Below are positions 43,138-50,957 of a DNA stretch of 64,000 bases, piece by piece (position 1 is the first letter of the stretch; the number at the start of each line of letters is the position of its first letter). The notes beneath the pieces were generated by a model. That model was not told the DNA's origin and did not search any database. It saw only the letters and a list, made by a program, of their open reading frames with translations. The stretch covers positions 18,695-82,694 of the forward strand of contig JAICJV010000001.1 of assembly GCA_025928265.1 (NCBI GenBank), written 5' to 3'. This stretch comes from Thermoleophilaceae bacterium (GTDB lineage Bacteria; Actinomycetota; Thermoleophilia; Solirubrobacterales; Thermoleophilaceae). The position numbers were made by a program, and so were the translations under genes.

Positions 43138-44154
43138 CTAGCTGCGCGCGGCCGGTTCCGCAACGCGGTACGCACGCAGCGCGTTACCGCCCAGCACCTT
43201 CTCCACCGCCTCCGGCGGCGCGATGTGCGGCAGCGTCTCGAGCGCCGACACGTCGGCCATGTCGAACGGCAGGTCCGTCCCGAACATGACGGCGTCCGGT
43301 CCGGCCAGCTCGAGCAGGAAGCGCAGCGCGCGCTCGTCGAACACGATCGTGTCGAAGAGGAAGTTCCCCAGGTACTCGCGCGGCGGCCGCTGCGCGACAA
43401 CCCGCACATCCTCGCGCGCCCCATAAGCGTGATGGAGCCGGCCGAGCTGGTACGGGAACGAGCCGCCCGCGTGCACCAGCTGGAAGCGCAGCTTCGGGTG
43501 CCGGTCCAGCACGCCGCCGACGATCAGGCGGGCGGCCGCCACGAACGTCTCGTACGGATTGCCCACCACGTTCGAGAGGTGGTATCCGGTCAGGTCGGGG
43601 CCGGGCTTGGCCACCATGTTGAGGTACGGGTGGAGCATGACCGTCACGTCGAGCTCCTCCACGGCCGCGAAGAACGGCTCGAACTCCGGCGAGTCGAGCA
43701 TCGTGTCGCCCATGCTCGGCCCGATCTCGGCGCCCGCCAGGCCGAGCTCGCCGCACGCGCGCCTGAGTTCCTCGGCGGCCGCCGCCGGGTCGTTGAGGGG
43801 CACCGTGGCGAGCACCGCGATCCGCCCGTTCGAGCGTGCGGCGTACGCGGCTCCCGCGTCGTTGATCACGCGGTGCGCCCGCAGCGTCACCTCCGGGTCG
43901 ATCTCGTAGAGAAACAGCGACGGGACGATCGAGCAGAGCGACACGTCGATCCCGTCGCGATCCATCTGCGCGACCTTCTCCGCCGGGTCGTGGAACAGCG
44001 GGAACACCGGGTAGGCGAGCCCGTTCGAATGCGAGATGAGCGGGTCGCGGCCCTCGCGGTCCACCACCTCGAGCCCCTCCGGCCCGCCGCCCTCGCGCAG
44101 GAACTCGACGAACTCGAGCGGGATGAAGTGGGTGTGCGCGTCTACGACCGTCAC
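43138..44154 (-). CDS. ACMSD-like amidohydrolase (amidohydrolase_2), copy 2
   Basis: A 338-residue amidohydrolase_2 family protein. VVDAHTHFIP gives the metal His-x-His, VMLHPYLNM the next His, LRFQLVHAGGSFPY the fourth and FGTDLPFDMA the metal Asp. It is related to copy 1 (30515) and likewise follows a DUF1989 gene, here with a GTGA overlap at 44151. Decarboxylation or hydrolysis of a carboxylated, often muconate-like, intermediate is the family reaction. It converges on the regulator gene, leaving only 5 bases between the two stops. Confidence 0.9.
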   Translation of the reverse strand: MTVVDAHTHFIPLEFVEFLREGGGPEGLEVVDREGRDPLISHSNGLAYPVFPLFHDPAEKVAQMDRDGIDVSLCSIVPSLFLYEIDPEVTLRAHRVINDAGAAYAARSNGRIAVLATVPLNDPAAAAEELRRACGELGLAGAEIGPSMGDTMLDSPEFEPFFAAVEELDVTVMLHPYLNMVAKPGPDLTGYHLSNVVGNPYETFVAAARLIVGGVLDRHPKLRFQLVHAGGSFPYQLGRLHHAYGAREDVRVVAQRPPREYLGNFLFDTIVFDERALRFLLELAGPDAVMFGTDLPFDMADVSALETLPHIAPPEAVEKVLGGNALRAYRVAEPAARS

Positions 44155-44789
44155 GCGTCGAAGACCTCGATCCTCATCGGCGTGCAGTTGCGGTCGTTGC
44201 ACTCGGTGAGCAGGTCCTCCGGGCAGTTCGAGAGTCCCACGAGCAGGTCCATCTCGGCGCGGAACTCGATGTAGTCGCCCGGCTTCGATACCGGACTGAG
44301 GATCTCCCAGCGGTGCTTCTCGCAGTTGTGCTGGTAGTTCATGAAGACGTCCATCGTGTCCGGGATGTCCTCCGGCTCGATCCCGTACGACGCCACGGCC
44401 TTGCTGATGATCTCGTGGCAGCCGTCCTGCACCTCGACGCCGTGCGACTCGAACAGGAAGCGGTTGCACATGCGGTTGTGGACGTCGTGGATCCCCTTCG
44501 GCTCAGGGGTGTCCTCGACGATGGTCATCATCGGCCGGCACAGCGTGGACATCAGCGTGTCGCCCACGCTCAGGTGGTCGCGCGGGATGTACTCCTGCCC
44601 CGGCGGCGGCACGTAGCGCGTCCGCGAGTTCGACGTCGAGAGCTTCTCGCGGTAGTTGTCCGCGTTGAACAGCGCCACGTCCACCACCTGCTTGCCCTCG
44701 ATGTCGGTGATCCGCAGGTGCTGCCCCTTCGACACCTCGACCGCGTGGCCGGACTTCGGGGCCATGACGTGCTCGTGGACCTGGTTCAC
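44151..44789 (-). CDS. DUF1989 (urea carboxylase-associated family) protein, short form
   Basis: A 212-residue DUF1989 protein: GQHLRITDIEGKQVVDVALFNADNYREKLS, GIHDVHNRMCNRFLFE, VQDGCHEIISKAV and DTMDVFMNY are the recurring blocks. Several Cys and His residues could form a metal or adduct site. The family role is unsettled but linked to urea and guanidine-type nitrogen. GTG 44789 has a GGAGG 8 bases upstream; ATG 44765 is possible. It follows two arginine-deiminase-fold genes, a context suited to breakdown of guanidino or ureido compounds. Confidence 0.9.
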   Translation of the reverse strand: MNQVHEHVMAPKSGHAVEVSKGQHLRITDIEGKQVVDVALFNADNYREKLSTSNSRTRYVPPPGQEYIPRDHLSVGDTLMSTLCRPMMTIVEDTPEPKGIHDVHNRMCNRFLFESHGVEVQDGCHEIISKAVASYGIEPEDIPDTMDVFMNYQHNCEKHRWEILSPVSKPGDYIEFRAEMDLLVGLSNCPEDLLTECNDRNCTPMRIEVFDA

Positions 44790-44809
44790 TCCTCGTTCCT
44801 CCGTTCTCG

Positions 44810-45940
44810 CTAGCCGTTCTTCAGCGGACCCGGATCGCGCAACACGCGCATCGTCCGGCAGTGGAGCGCGCCGCCGATGCGGCTGAACTCCTCGTTCGGG
44901 ACCTCGATCACCTCGACGCCCGCCTTCCGCACGGCCGCGACCGCGCGCTTGGCCTCCTTGACCATGAAGATCACGCCCGGCTCGAGCGGGATCGTGTTGG
45001 TGGGCGTGTAGCGGATCTGCTCCTCGCGGTCCTCCACCTCGACGATCTTGTAGCCCTTGCGGCGCAGCCACTCGTGCGTGTCCGCGTCGACCGCGGAGGG
45101 GTAGACGAGCACCTTGTCGATGTCGAGCGGGCAGATCGCGTTGGTCAGGTGCGCCGAGCAGCCGCTGTCGCGGTCGACGAAGCGATCGGTCGAGAGGTGG
45201 ATCGTGTGCACCTCGAGGTCGACGTCGCCGGCGGAGCGCCGCACGACCGGCTCGAGCTGGCGGTTGCCCTCCGCGTTGTAGGCAGCCGAGATGCCGGTGA
45301 CCCACACGTCGTCGGCGAACCACATCGTGGTGGCCGGCTCCTGCACGCCCTTGCCGACGATCGTGTAGAGGATCGGCACGCCCAGGTGGTGCTGCGCCCA
45401 GCGCGCCATGAACTCCGAGCGCCCGAAGCTGAACGGGTGCCAGCCGGTCTTCTGGATCACCGAGCCGCCGCGGATGATCCACAGGTCCGAGGGCGCCCAC
45501 ATCGCCTGCATCGGGCCGAAGGCCGACATCGGCGTCTCGCCCCAGTCGATCCAGTGCAGCTTCACGCCGGCGTCCTCGAGCAGCGCGGCGTAGTTCGCCT
45601 GCTCGTCCTGCATCTTCGCGATGTCGGCGCGCTGCAGGCCGTGCGACTCGAGCCAGGGCACGTCCTCGTGGAACGGGTAACGCTCGTCGTAGGCGGCCAT
45701 CTCGGCGTCGGTGATGACGCTGATCGCCGCCTCGCGCAGCCGCCCTATCCCGTTCTCGCCGCAGCGCCGCCCCCAGACCTCCGGGTAGATGTCCTGGTAG
45801 TCGAGCCGGGCGAGCGCGGCGAAGTCGGTCGGCTGGCCGGGCTCGTAGAACGGCACGTCGTCGAGCTTCCAGTCGCGCTCGCGAAGTGCCTCGAGGTGTT
45901 GCTCGTACTGGCTCGCCGTGCCGACCTGTTCGATTGCCAT
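44810..45940 (-). CDS. arginine deiminase / amidinotransferase-fold enzyme, copy 1
   Basis: A 376-residue guanidine-modifying-enzyme family protein. The C-terminal SRIGGALHCRTMRVLRDPGP carries the catalytic Cys in the GG...HC motif of amidinotransferases and deiminases. TGWHPFSFGRSEFMARW and CSAHLTNAICPLDIDKVLVYP match the repeated beta-propeller blocks. It would hydrolyse or transfer an amidino group through a Cys adduct. ATG 45940 follows copy 2 after a 9-base gap. N-terminal AALARLDYQDIYPEVWGRRCGENGIG is shared with copy 2. Substrate unknown. Confidence 0.85.
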   Translation of the reverse strand: MAIEQVGTASQYEQHLEALRERDWKLDDVPFYEPGQPTDFAALARLDYQDIYPEVWGRRCGENGIGRLREAAISVITDAEMAAYDERYPFHEDVPWLESHGLQRADIAKMQDEQANYAALLEDAGVKLHWIDWGETPMSAFGPMQAMWAPSDLWIIRGGSVIQKTGWHPFSFGRSEFMARWAQHHLGVPILYTIVGKGVQEPATTMWFADDVWVTGISAAYNAEGNRQLEPVVRRSAGDVDLEVHTIHLSTDRFVDRDSGCSAHLTNAICPLDIDKVLVYPSAVDADTHEWLRRKGYKIVEVEDREEQIRYTPTNTIPLEPGVIFMVKEAKRAVAAVRKAGVEVIEVPNEEFSRIGGALHCRTMRVLRDPGPLKNG

Positions 45941-45949
45941 CTCGCCTCC

Positions 45950-47104
45950 TCAGCGATCCGCCATGTGCGGCCCGGGGTCGCGGCGGATCTCCATCGTCGT
46001 GCAGTGGAAGCCGCCGCCCGCGTGCTGGAAGCCGGAGTACGGCACCTCGATCACCTCGACGCCGGCGGCGCGCACACGCTCCACGGTCCGCGGCGCCTCG
46101 GCCGCCATCACCACGCGACCGGGCTCGATCAGCTTGAGGTTGCAGACGTCGGTGGCCACGTGCTCGTCGAAGTCGGGCTCGACCACGTGGTAACCGTTGC
46201 GCTCGAGCCACAGCAGCGTCTCGGTGTCGATGCCCGGCTTGAACGCGAGGACCTTGTCCACGTCGAGCGGCGCGATCAGGTTCGTGACGTGCGCGCTGGC
46301 ACCCGTTCTGCGGTCGAAGTAGAGCCGCCCCTGGCAGCGGATCGTGAGCACCTTGAGCTCCTCGACGCCCGAGGTGAGCTCCACGAGCGGCAGCAGCTGG
46401 TCGAGCCCCGCCTGGTTGTACGCCGCCGAGCGCCCGACCACGTACAGGTCCTGCGCGAGCCACACTGTCGCGCCCGCCTCGGCCACCGCGTCCTTGCCGG
46501 AGATCGTGAGCAGCGTGGGGATGCTCAGGTTCCAGAACGCCCAGTGCGCGAGGAACTCGGCGCGGCCGAACGAGAACGGGTGCCAGCCGAGCTTGGGCAC
46601 CACCGCGCCGCCGTTCACCACCAGCAGCTCCTGCGCGGCCCACGTTGCCTGGAGCGGGCCGTACGCACCCATCGGGGCGTCGCCCCAGTCGATCCAGTGG
46701 ACGGTGACGCCCTCGCCCTGGAGGATCGCCGCGTAGTCCTCCTGCTGGCGCCGGCACCGGTCGACGTCCGGGATGCGCCCGAGCCCGTGCGCCTCGAGGA
46801 ACGCCGGGTCCTGCGCGTACGGGAAGCGCTCGTCGTAGACCTGGTTCTCGGCGTCGGTTATGCGGGTGAGCGCGACCTCGCGCAGCTTGCCGATCCCGTT
46901 CGCCCCGATCCGGCGGCCGTAGACGCGCTCGTAGACGTCGAGGTAGTCGAGCTCGTGCAGCGGCGCGATGCTCTGCGGCGCGCCGCGGCCCCCGTAGAAG
47001 GGGATGTCCGCCCAGCTCCAGCTGCGCTCGTGCAGCCGGCGCTGGTAGTCGTCGTAGAACGTCGCCACGGCGCGGAGTCTGAAGCGGGCGCGTGGCGGGC
47101 GCAT
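45950..47104 (-). CDS. arginine deiminase / amidinotransferase-fold enzyme, copy 2
   Basis: A paralogue of copy 1, with catalytic Cys in QHAGGGFHCTTMEIRRDPGP, LGWHPFSFGRAEFLAHW and ASAHVTNLIAPLDVDKVLAF. The tandem copies are well diverged, which suggests two substrates, two steps or a heteromer. The listed start is ATG 47104 (384 residues); GTG 47068, 12 codons later, is equally plausible because it aligns with the paralogue's N terminus and neither start has a clear Shine-Dalgarno. It follows the two SDR genes after 37 bases in a probable six-gene operon. Confidence 0.83.
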   Translation of the reverse strand: MRPPRARFRLRAVATFYDDYQRRLHERSWSWADIPFYGGRGAPQSIAPLHELDYLDVYERVYGRRIGANGIGKLREVALTRITDAENQVYDERFPYAQDPAFLEAHGLGRIPDVDRCRRQQEDYAAILQGEGVTVHWIDWGDAPMGAYGPLQATWAAQELLVVNGGAVVPKLGWHPFSFGRAEFLAHWAFWNLSIPTLLTISGKDAVAEAGATVWLAQDLYVVGRSAAYNQAGLDQLLPLVELTSGVEELKVLTIRCQGRLYFDRRTGASAHVTNLIAPLDVDKVLAFKPGIDTETLLWLERNGYHVVEPDFDEHVATDVCNLKLIEPGRVVMAAEAPRTVERVRAAGVEVIEVPYSGFQHAGGGFHCTTMEIRRDPGPHMADR

Positions 47105-47141
47105 CGGGGGAACGCCCCAAACCCGCGAGGGATTCCCCGCC

Positions 47142-47900
47142 TCATACCGACGTGTAGCCGCCGTCGACCGCCAGCGTCGCGCCGGTGACGAACGAGGCCG
47201 CGGGCGATGCCAGGAAGAGGATCGCCAGTGCCGCCTCGCGCGGGGTGCCGCGCCGGCCGAGCGGAGTGCGCCCCTCTATCTCGGCCAGCCGCTCGGGCCG
47301 CGCCGCGAGCGGGTCATCGTCGCGGACGACGAAGCCCGGCGCCACCGCGTTCACGCGGATCCCCGCCTGCGCCCACTCGGCGGCCAGCGACTTCACCAGC
47401 CCGCCCACGCCCGCCTTCGCCGCGGTGTAGGCGGCCGCACCCGGGAGGCCGACCAGGCCGGCGACCGAGGCGACAGCCACGATGCTGCCGCCGGCGGTCA
47501 TCGCGCTCGCGGCGGCACGGCAGGTGAACATCGTCCCGGTGAGATCCGTCGCCACGATCCGCTCCCACGCCGCGGCGTCGAGCTCGGCAGTGGGCCCCCA
47601 CTCCTGAAAGACCCCGGCGTTGGCCACCGCGATGTCGAGTCGCCCCAGGTCGCGGATGGCGGAGTCGACCAGGGCGTCGACGGCCGCGGCGTCCGTCACG
47701 TCGCAGGCAACCGGCACAGCACGGGCGCCCGCGTCGCGCACCTCCGCCGCAGCCGCCTCGAGACGCTCGGTGTCGCGGGCGCCCAGCACCACGTCGGCAC
47801 CCGCCTCGGCGAGCACTCGCGCCGTCGCGCGACCGATGCTGCGGCTCGCGCCCGTGACCAGCGCCACCCGCCCGCTCAGGTCGAGCTCGGGCGGGCCCAT
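47142..47900 (-). CDS. SDR-family oxidoreductase
   Basis: A 252-residue classical short-chain dehydrogenase: TGASRSIGRAT cofactor loop, VANAGVF, VASVAGLVG (catalytic Ser region), YTAAK catalytic pair and IRVNAVAPGFV. It ends DGGYTSV, as in many Fab-G-like SDRs. It oxidises or reduces an alcohol/ketone with NAD(P). ATG 47900 lies 3 bases after the stop of the next SDR gene upstream, so the two are co-transcribed. Substrate unknown. Confidence 0.93.
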   Translation of the reverse strand: MGPPELDLSGRVALVTGASRSIGRATARVLAEAGADVVLGARDTERLEAAAAEVRDAGARAVPVACDVTDAAAVDALVDSAIRDLGRLDIAVANAGVFQEWGPTAELDAAAWERIVATDLTGTMFTCRAAASAMTAGGSIVAVASVAGLVGLPGAAAYTAAKAGVGGLVKSLAAEWAQAGIRVNAVAPGFVVRDDDPLAARPERLAEIEGRTPLGRRGTPREAALAILFLASPAASFVTGATLAVDGGYTSV

Positions 47901-47903
47901 CGT

Positions 47904-48704
47904 TCAGACGGCGCTGCGCCCGCCGTCGATCGGGATCGCGGTCCCGGTCACGAACGCGGCGGCGTCCGACGCAAGGAAGGTCACGGTTTCGGCGACCTCG
48001 TCGGCCTCGGCGTAGCGGGCCATCGGAATCGGGGCGGCGAACGCGCGGTGCGACTCCTCGACGGTGGTCTGCTTGAGCTCCGCCCGCTGCTCCGCGAGCG
48101 ACTCCATCATTCGCGTGCGCACCGGGCCGGGACATACGGCGTTCACGCGGATGCCCGACCCGCCGAGCTCCACCGCCGCGCTGCGGGTCATGCCGAGTAC
48201 CGCGTGCTTGCTGGCCACGTACGCCGACATGTACGGCAGGCCGCGCAGGGCGCCGCCGGACGCCGTGTTCACGATGCTGCCGCCACGGCTCGGGATCATC
48301 GCGCGGATCGCGCGCTTGAGGTTCAGCCAGGCGCCCCGCACGTTCACCCGCATGACACGCTCGAACGCGCCGTCGTCGTAGTCCTGGATCGGCTGGACGA
48401 GGCCCTCGATGCCGGCGTTGTTGAAGAGCACGTCGAGTCCGCCGAAGCGCTCGGCCGCCTCCGCGAAGTAGCGCTCCACGTCGTCGCTCTCGGACACGTC
48501 GCCGGGCAGAACGGGGAAGTCGCGGGCGTCCCTCCCGGTCTGCGCCGCAAGCTCGTCGCGCAGCTCCGAGAGCTCGCGCTCGTCGAGGCCGACGAGCGCC
48601 ACGAGCGCCCCCTCGCGGGCGAATGCCGCGGCCGTCGCGCGCCCGATACCGCCGGCCGCGCCCGTGATCAGAGTGCGCTTTCCGTCGAGCCGTCCAGGGT
48701 TCAC
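47904..48704 (-). CDS. SDR-family oxidoreductase, head of minus-strand operon
   Basis: A 266-residue classical SDR: TGAAGGIGRAT, FNNAGIEG, NTASGGALRG, YVASK and IRVNAVCPGPV. The start GTG 48704 has no Shine-Dalgarno, but TACGGT (48717-48712 on the minus strand) ends 7 bases before it, which indicates a leaderless transcript. It is the probable first gene of SDR-SDR-ADI-ADI-DUF1989-amidohydrolase and is divergent from the hydantoinase operon. Confidence 0.92.
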   Translation of the reverse strand: MNPGRLDGKRTLITGAAGGIGRATAAAFAREGALVALVGLDERELSELRDELAAQTGRDARDFPVLPGDVSESDDVERYFAEAAERFGGLDVLFNNAGIEGLVQPIQDYDDGAFERVMRVNVRGAWLNLKRAIRAMIPSRGGSIVNTASGGALRGLPYMSAYVASKHAVLGMTRSAAVELGGSGIRVNAVCPGPVRTRMMESLAEQRAELKQTTVEESHRAFAAPIPMARYAEADEVAETVTFLASDAAAFVTGTAIPIDGGRSAV

Positions 48705-48854
48705 GGCGGGGACCGTACCCCCTGCGTCAAGTGGTGCCGGGAAAGCGGGAAAACCCGCGCGCACGGTCGGCATCTTCCCGATGACGGGGTGTTCGACCCG
48801 GCCGGATACTGGCCTCGTCATCGAGCCCAGATGCGGGCAGAAGGGACGCGCGCA
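48705..48854. promoter_or_regulatory. divergent promoter region between SDR operon and hyuA
   Basis: This 150-base gap holds a TACGGT box for the leaderless SDR gene (48717-48712), a perfect inverted repeat GCGGGAAAACCCGC (48745-48758) and a GATACT box near 48805 that could serve the plus-strand operon. The GTnATACG motif of the neighbouring island is not present here, so the second catabolic block is probably regulated differently. Confidence 0.45.
48745..48758. repeat. palindromic repeat GCGGG-AAAA-CCCGC
   Basis: A perfect 5-bp-arm inverted repeat with an AAAA centre in the divergent SDR/hyuA gap. It shares its GGGAAAACCC core with the repeats at 18144 and 30527 on the opposite strand. It could be a REP-like element, an operator or a hairpin. 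Confidence 0.4.
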
Positions 48855-50957
48855 GTGAGGAACCTGAGGGTCGCGGTGGACATCGGTGGAACGTTCACCG
48901 ACCTCGTGGCATACGACGAAGACACGCACCAGCTGACAACCGTGAAGACGCCGTCGACGCCGCCGGGCTTCATCGAGGGTGTGATGAACGCGCTCGAGAA
49001 GGCAGGCATCCAGCCTGGCGAGATGACGACGTTCAAGCACGGGTCGACGATCGCAACCAACGCGATCATCGAGCGGCGCGGCGCGAAGACCGGGCTCGTC
49101 ACGACGAAGGGGATGCGCGACGTCCTCGGCGCGGGCCGCGCGAACCGGCCCGACCTCTTCAACTCGAACTGGGATCCGTCGCCGCCGCTCGTCCAGCGCC
49201 GCAACGTCCTGACCGTCGACGAGCGCGTGGACTACGAGGGCAGCGTCCTCACGGACCTCGACGAGGACGGCGTGCGCGACGCCGCGCGACGCTTCAAGAA
49301 GCGCGGCATCGAGTCGGTCGCCGTCGCCTACCTCAACTCGTTCATGGCGCCCGAGCACGAGCTGCGCACCAAGGCGATCCTCCAGGAGGAGCTCGGCGAC
49401 GACGTGCGCGTGTGCACGTCGGCGGAGATCCTGCCGGAGATCCGCGAGTTCGAGCGCACCTCCACCACGGCCGCGAACGCCTACCTGATGCCGGTCATCG
49501 AGCGCTACCTCGAACGGCTCGTGACGGCGCTGCGCGAGTGGGGCTACGACGGCGACGTGCTGGTCACCCACTCCGGCGGCGGCGTGATGTCGGCCGACTC
49601 GGCCAGCAAGGTGCCGGCGCGCATCTGCCACTCCGGCCCCGCGGGCGGCGTGGTGGGCGGCGCGCTCGTCGGGCAGTCGGCGCAGATCCCGAGCGTGATC
49701 ACCTTCGACATGGGCGGCACGAGCGCGGACCTCTCGCTGGTGCACGAGGGCCGCCCGTCGATCGCGTCCGAGTGGCGCGTCGACTGGAACATCCCGATCC
49801 TGTTCCCCGCCGTCGACCTCGTCGCGATCGGGGCGGGCGGCGGCACGATCGCCTGGGTCGACGCGGGCGGCTCGCTCCGCGTTGGCCCGCAGAGCGCCGG
49901 TGCCGACCCCGGCCCCGCGTGCCTCGGCAACGGGAACGAGCAGCCGACGATCACCGACGCCCACCTGTACCTGGGCCGGCTCGATCCCGAGACCTATCTC
50001 GGCGGTGATCTCGACATCCATCCCGATCTCGCCGAACAGGCGATCGCGGGGCTGGCCGAGCAGCTCGGCATGACGGAGGCCGAGGCGGCGAGCGGCATCC
50101 TGCGCATCGCGAACGCGTCAATGACCTCCGCCACCCACCTGATCTCGGTCGAGCGCGGCTGGGACCCGCGCGAGTTCGCGCTCGTCGCGGGCGGGGGCGC
50201 GGGGCCGCTCCATGCGGTGGCCATCGCGCAGGACCTGGGTATCCCGACCGTGATCGTGCCGCTCACGCCGGGTGTGACCTCGGCGCTCGGCATCCTCCAG
50301 GTCGATCTGCGTCACGACCTGCTGCGCTCGGTGCTCAAGCAGGCGCACCAGATCGAGCCCGACGAGCTCGTCCGTGTCTTCGACGAGCTCGAGACCGAGG
50401 CGCGCGAGGTGCTCGAGGCCGAGTCCTCGGACCGCGAGCAGCGGATCGAGCTGTCGCTGGACGTGCGCTACTACGGCCAGACGCCGTACATGAACCTGAC
50501 GATCGACGAGGTCCCGCGCGACCGCGCGGCGATCGACGCGATCGTCGAGCGCTACGGCCAGGAGTACGAGCGCGAGTTCGGCTACAGGTTCGACAGCGAT
50601 CTCGCCACGGTCGAGTTCGTGAACGCGCGGGTCGCCGCGATCGGCGTCTCTCCCGAGACGGAGTTCGAGCCCTCGGCGGCCGCAGACGGCGGGCCGGAGC
50701 CGCGGCGGCTCCGGTCCGTCTACTTCGAGGAGTCCGGCGGCTACGTGGACACCCCGATCTACGAGCGGCACAAGCTGGCCGGCGGCACCCGGATAGCGGG
50801 GCCCGCGATCGTCGAGCAGGGCGACACCACGGTGCTCGTCCCGCCGGGCACGACGCTCGAGGTCGACCAGTACCTGAACATCCTCATCGACGTCGGCAGC
50901 GGGAACGGAGCGGCGGCCCAGGCCGCAGCCGCACAGCCCGCGGTCCAGGGAGCGTGA
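48855..50957 (+). CDS. hyuA: hydantoinase/oxoprolinase family subunit A
   Basis: A 700-residue HyuA-type subunit. VAVDIGGTFTDLVAYD is the N-terminal phosphate-binding loop of the ASKHA-like fold; GSTIATNAIIERRG, VTFDMGGTSADLSLV and GPQSAGADPGPACLG follow in the order of the family. With HyuB it forms an ATP-dependent enzyme that opens hydantoin-like or oxoproline-like rings, or carboxylates ketones (acetone and acetophenone carboxylases are relatives). GTG 48855 has AAGGGA upstream; ATG 48831 is an in-frame alternative. It overlaps hyuB as GTGA. Confidence 0.93.
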   Translation: MRNLRVAVDIGGTFTDLVAYDEDTHQLTTVKTPSTPPGFIEGVMNALEKAGIQPGEMTTFKHGSTIATNAIIERRGAKTGLVTTKGMRDVLGAGRANRPDLFNSNWDPSPPLVQRRNVLTVDERVDYEGSVLTDLDEDGVRDAARRFKKRGIESVAVAYLNSFMAPEHELRTKAILQEELGDDVRVCTSAEILPEIREFERTSTTAANAYLMPVIERYLERLVTALREWGYDGDVLVTHSGGGVMSADSASKVPARICHSGPAGGVVGGALVGQSAQIPSVITFDMGGTSADLSLVHEGRPSIASEWRVDWNIPILFPAVDLVAIGAGGGTIAWVDAGGSLRVGPQSAGADPGPACLGNGNEQPTITDAHLYLGRLDPETYLGGDLDIHPDLAEQAIAGLAEQLGMTEAEAASGILRIANASMTSATHLISVERGWDPREFALVAGGGAGPLHAVAIAQDLGIPTVIVPLTPGVTSALGILQVDLRHDLLRSVLKQAHQIEPDELVRVFDELETEAREVLEAESSDREQRIELSLDVRYYGQTPYMNLTIDEVPRDRAAIDAIVERYGQEYEREFGYRFDSDLATVEFVNARVAAIGVSPETEFEPSAAADGGPEPRRLRSVYFEESGGYVDTPIYERHKLAGGTRIAGPAIVEQGDTTVLVPPGTTLEVDQYLNILIDVGSGNGAAAQAAAAQPAVQGA

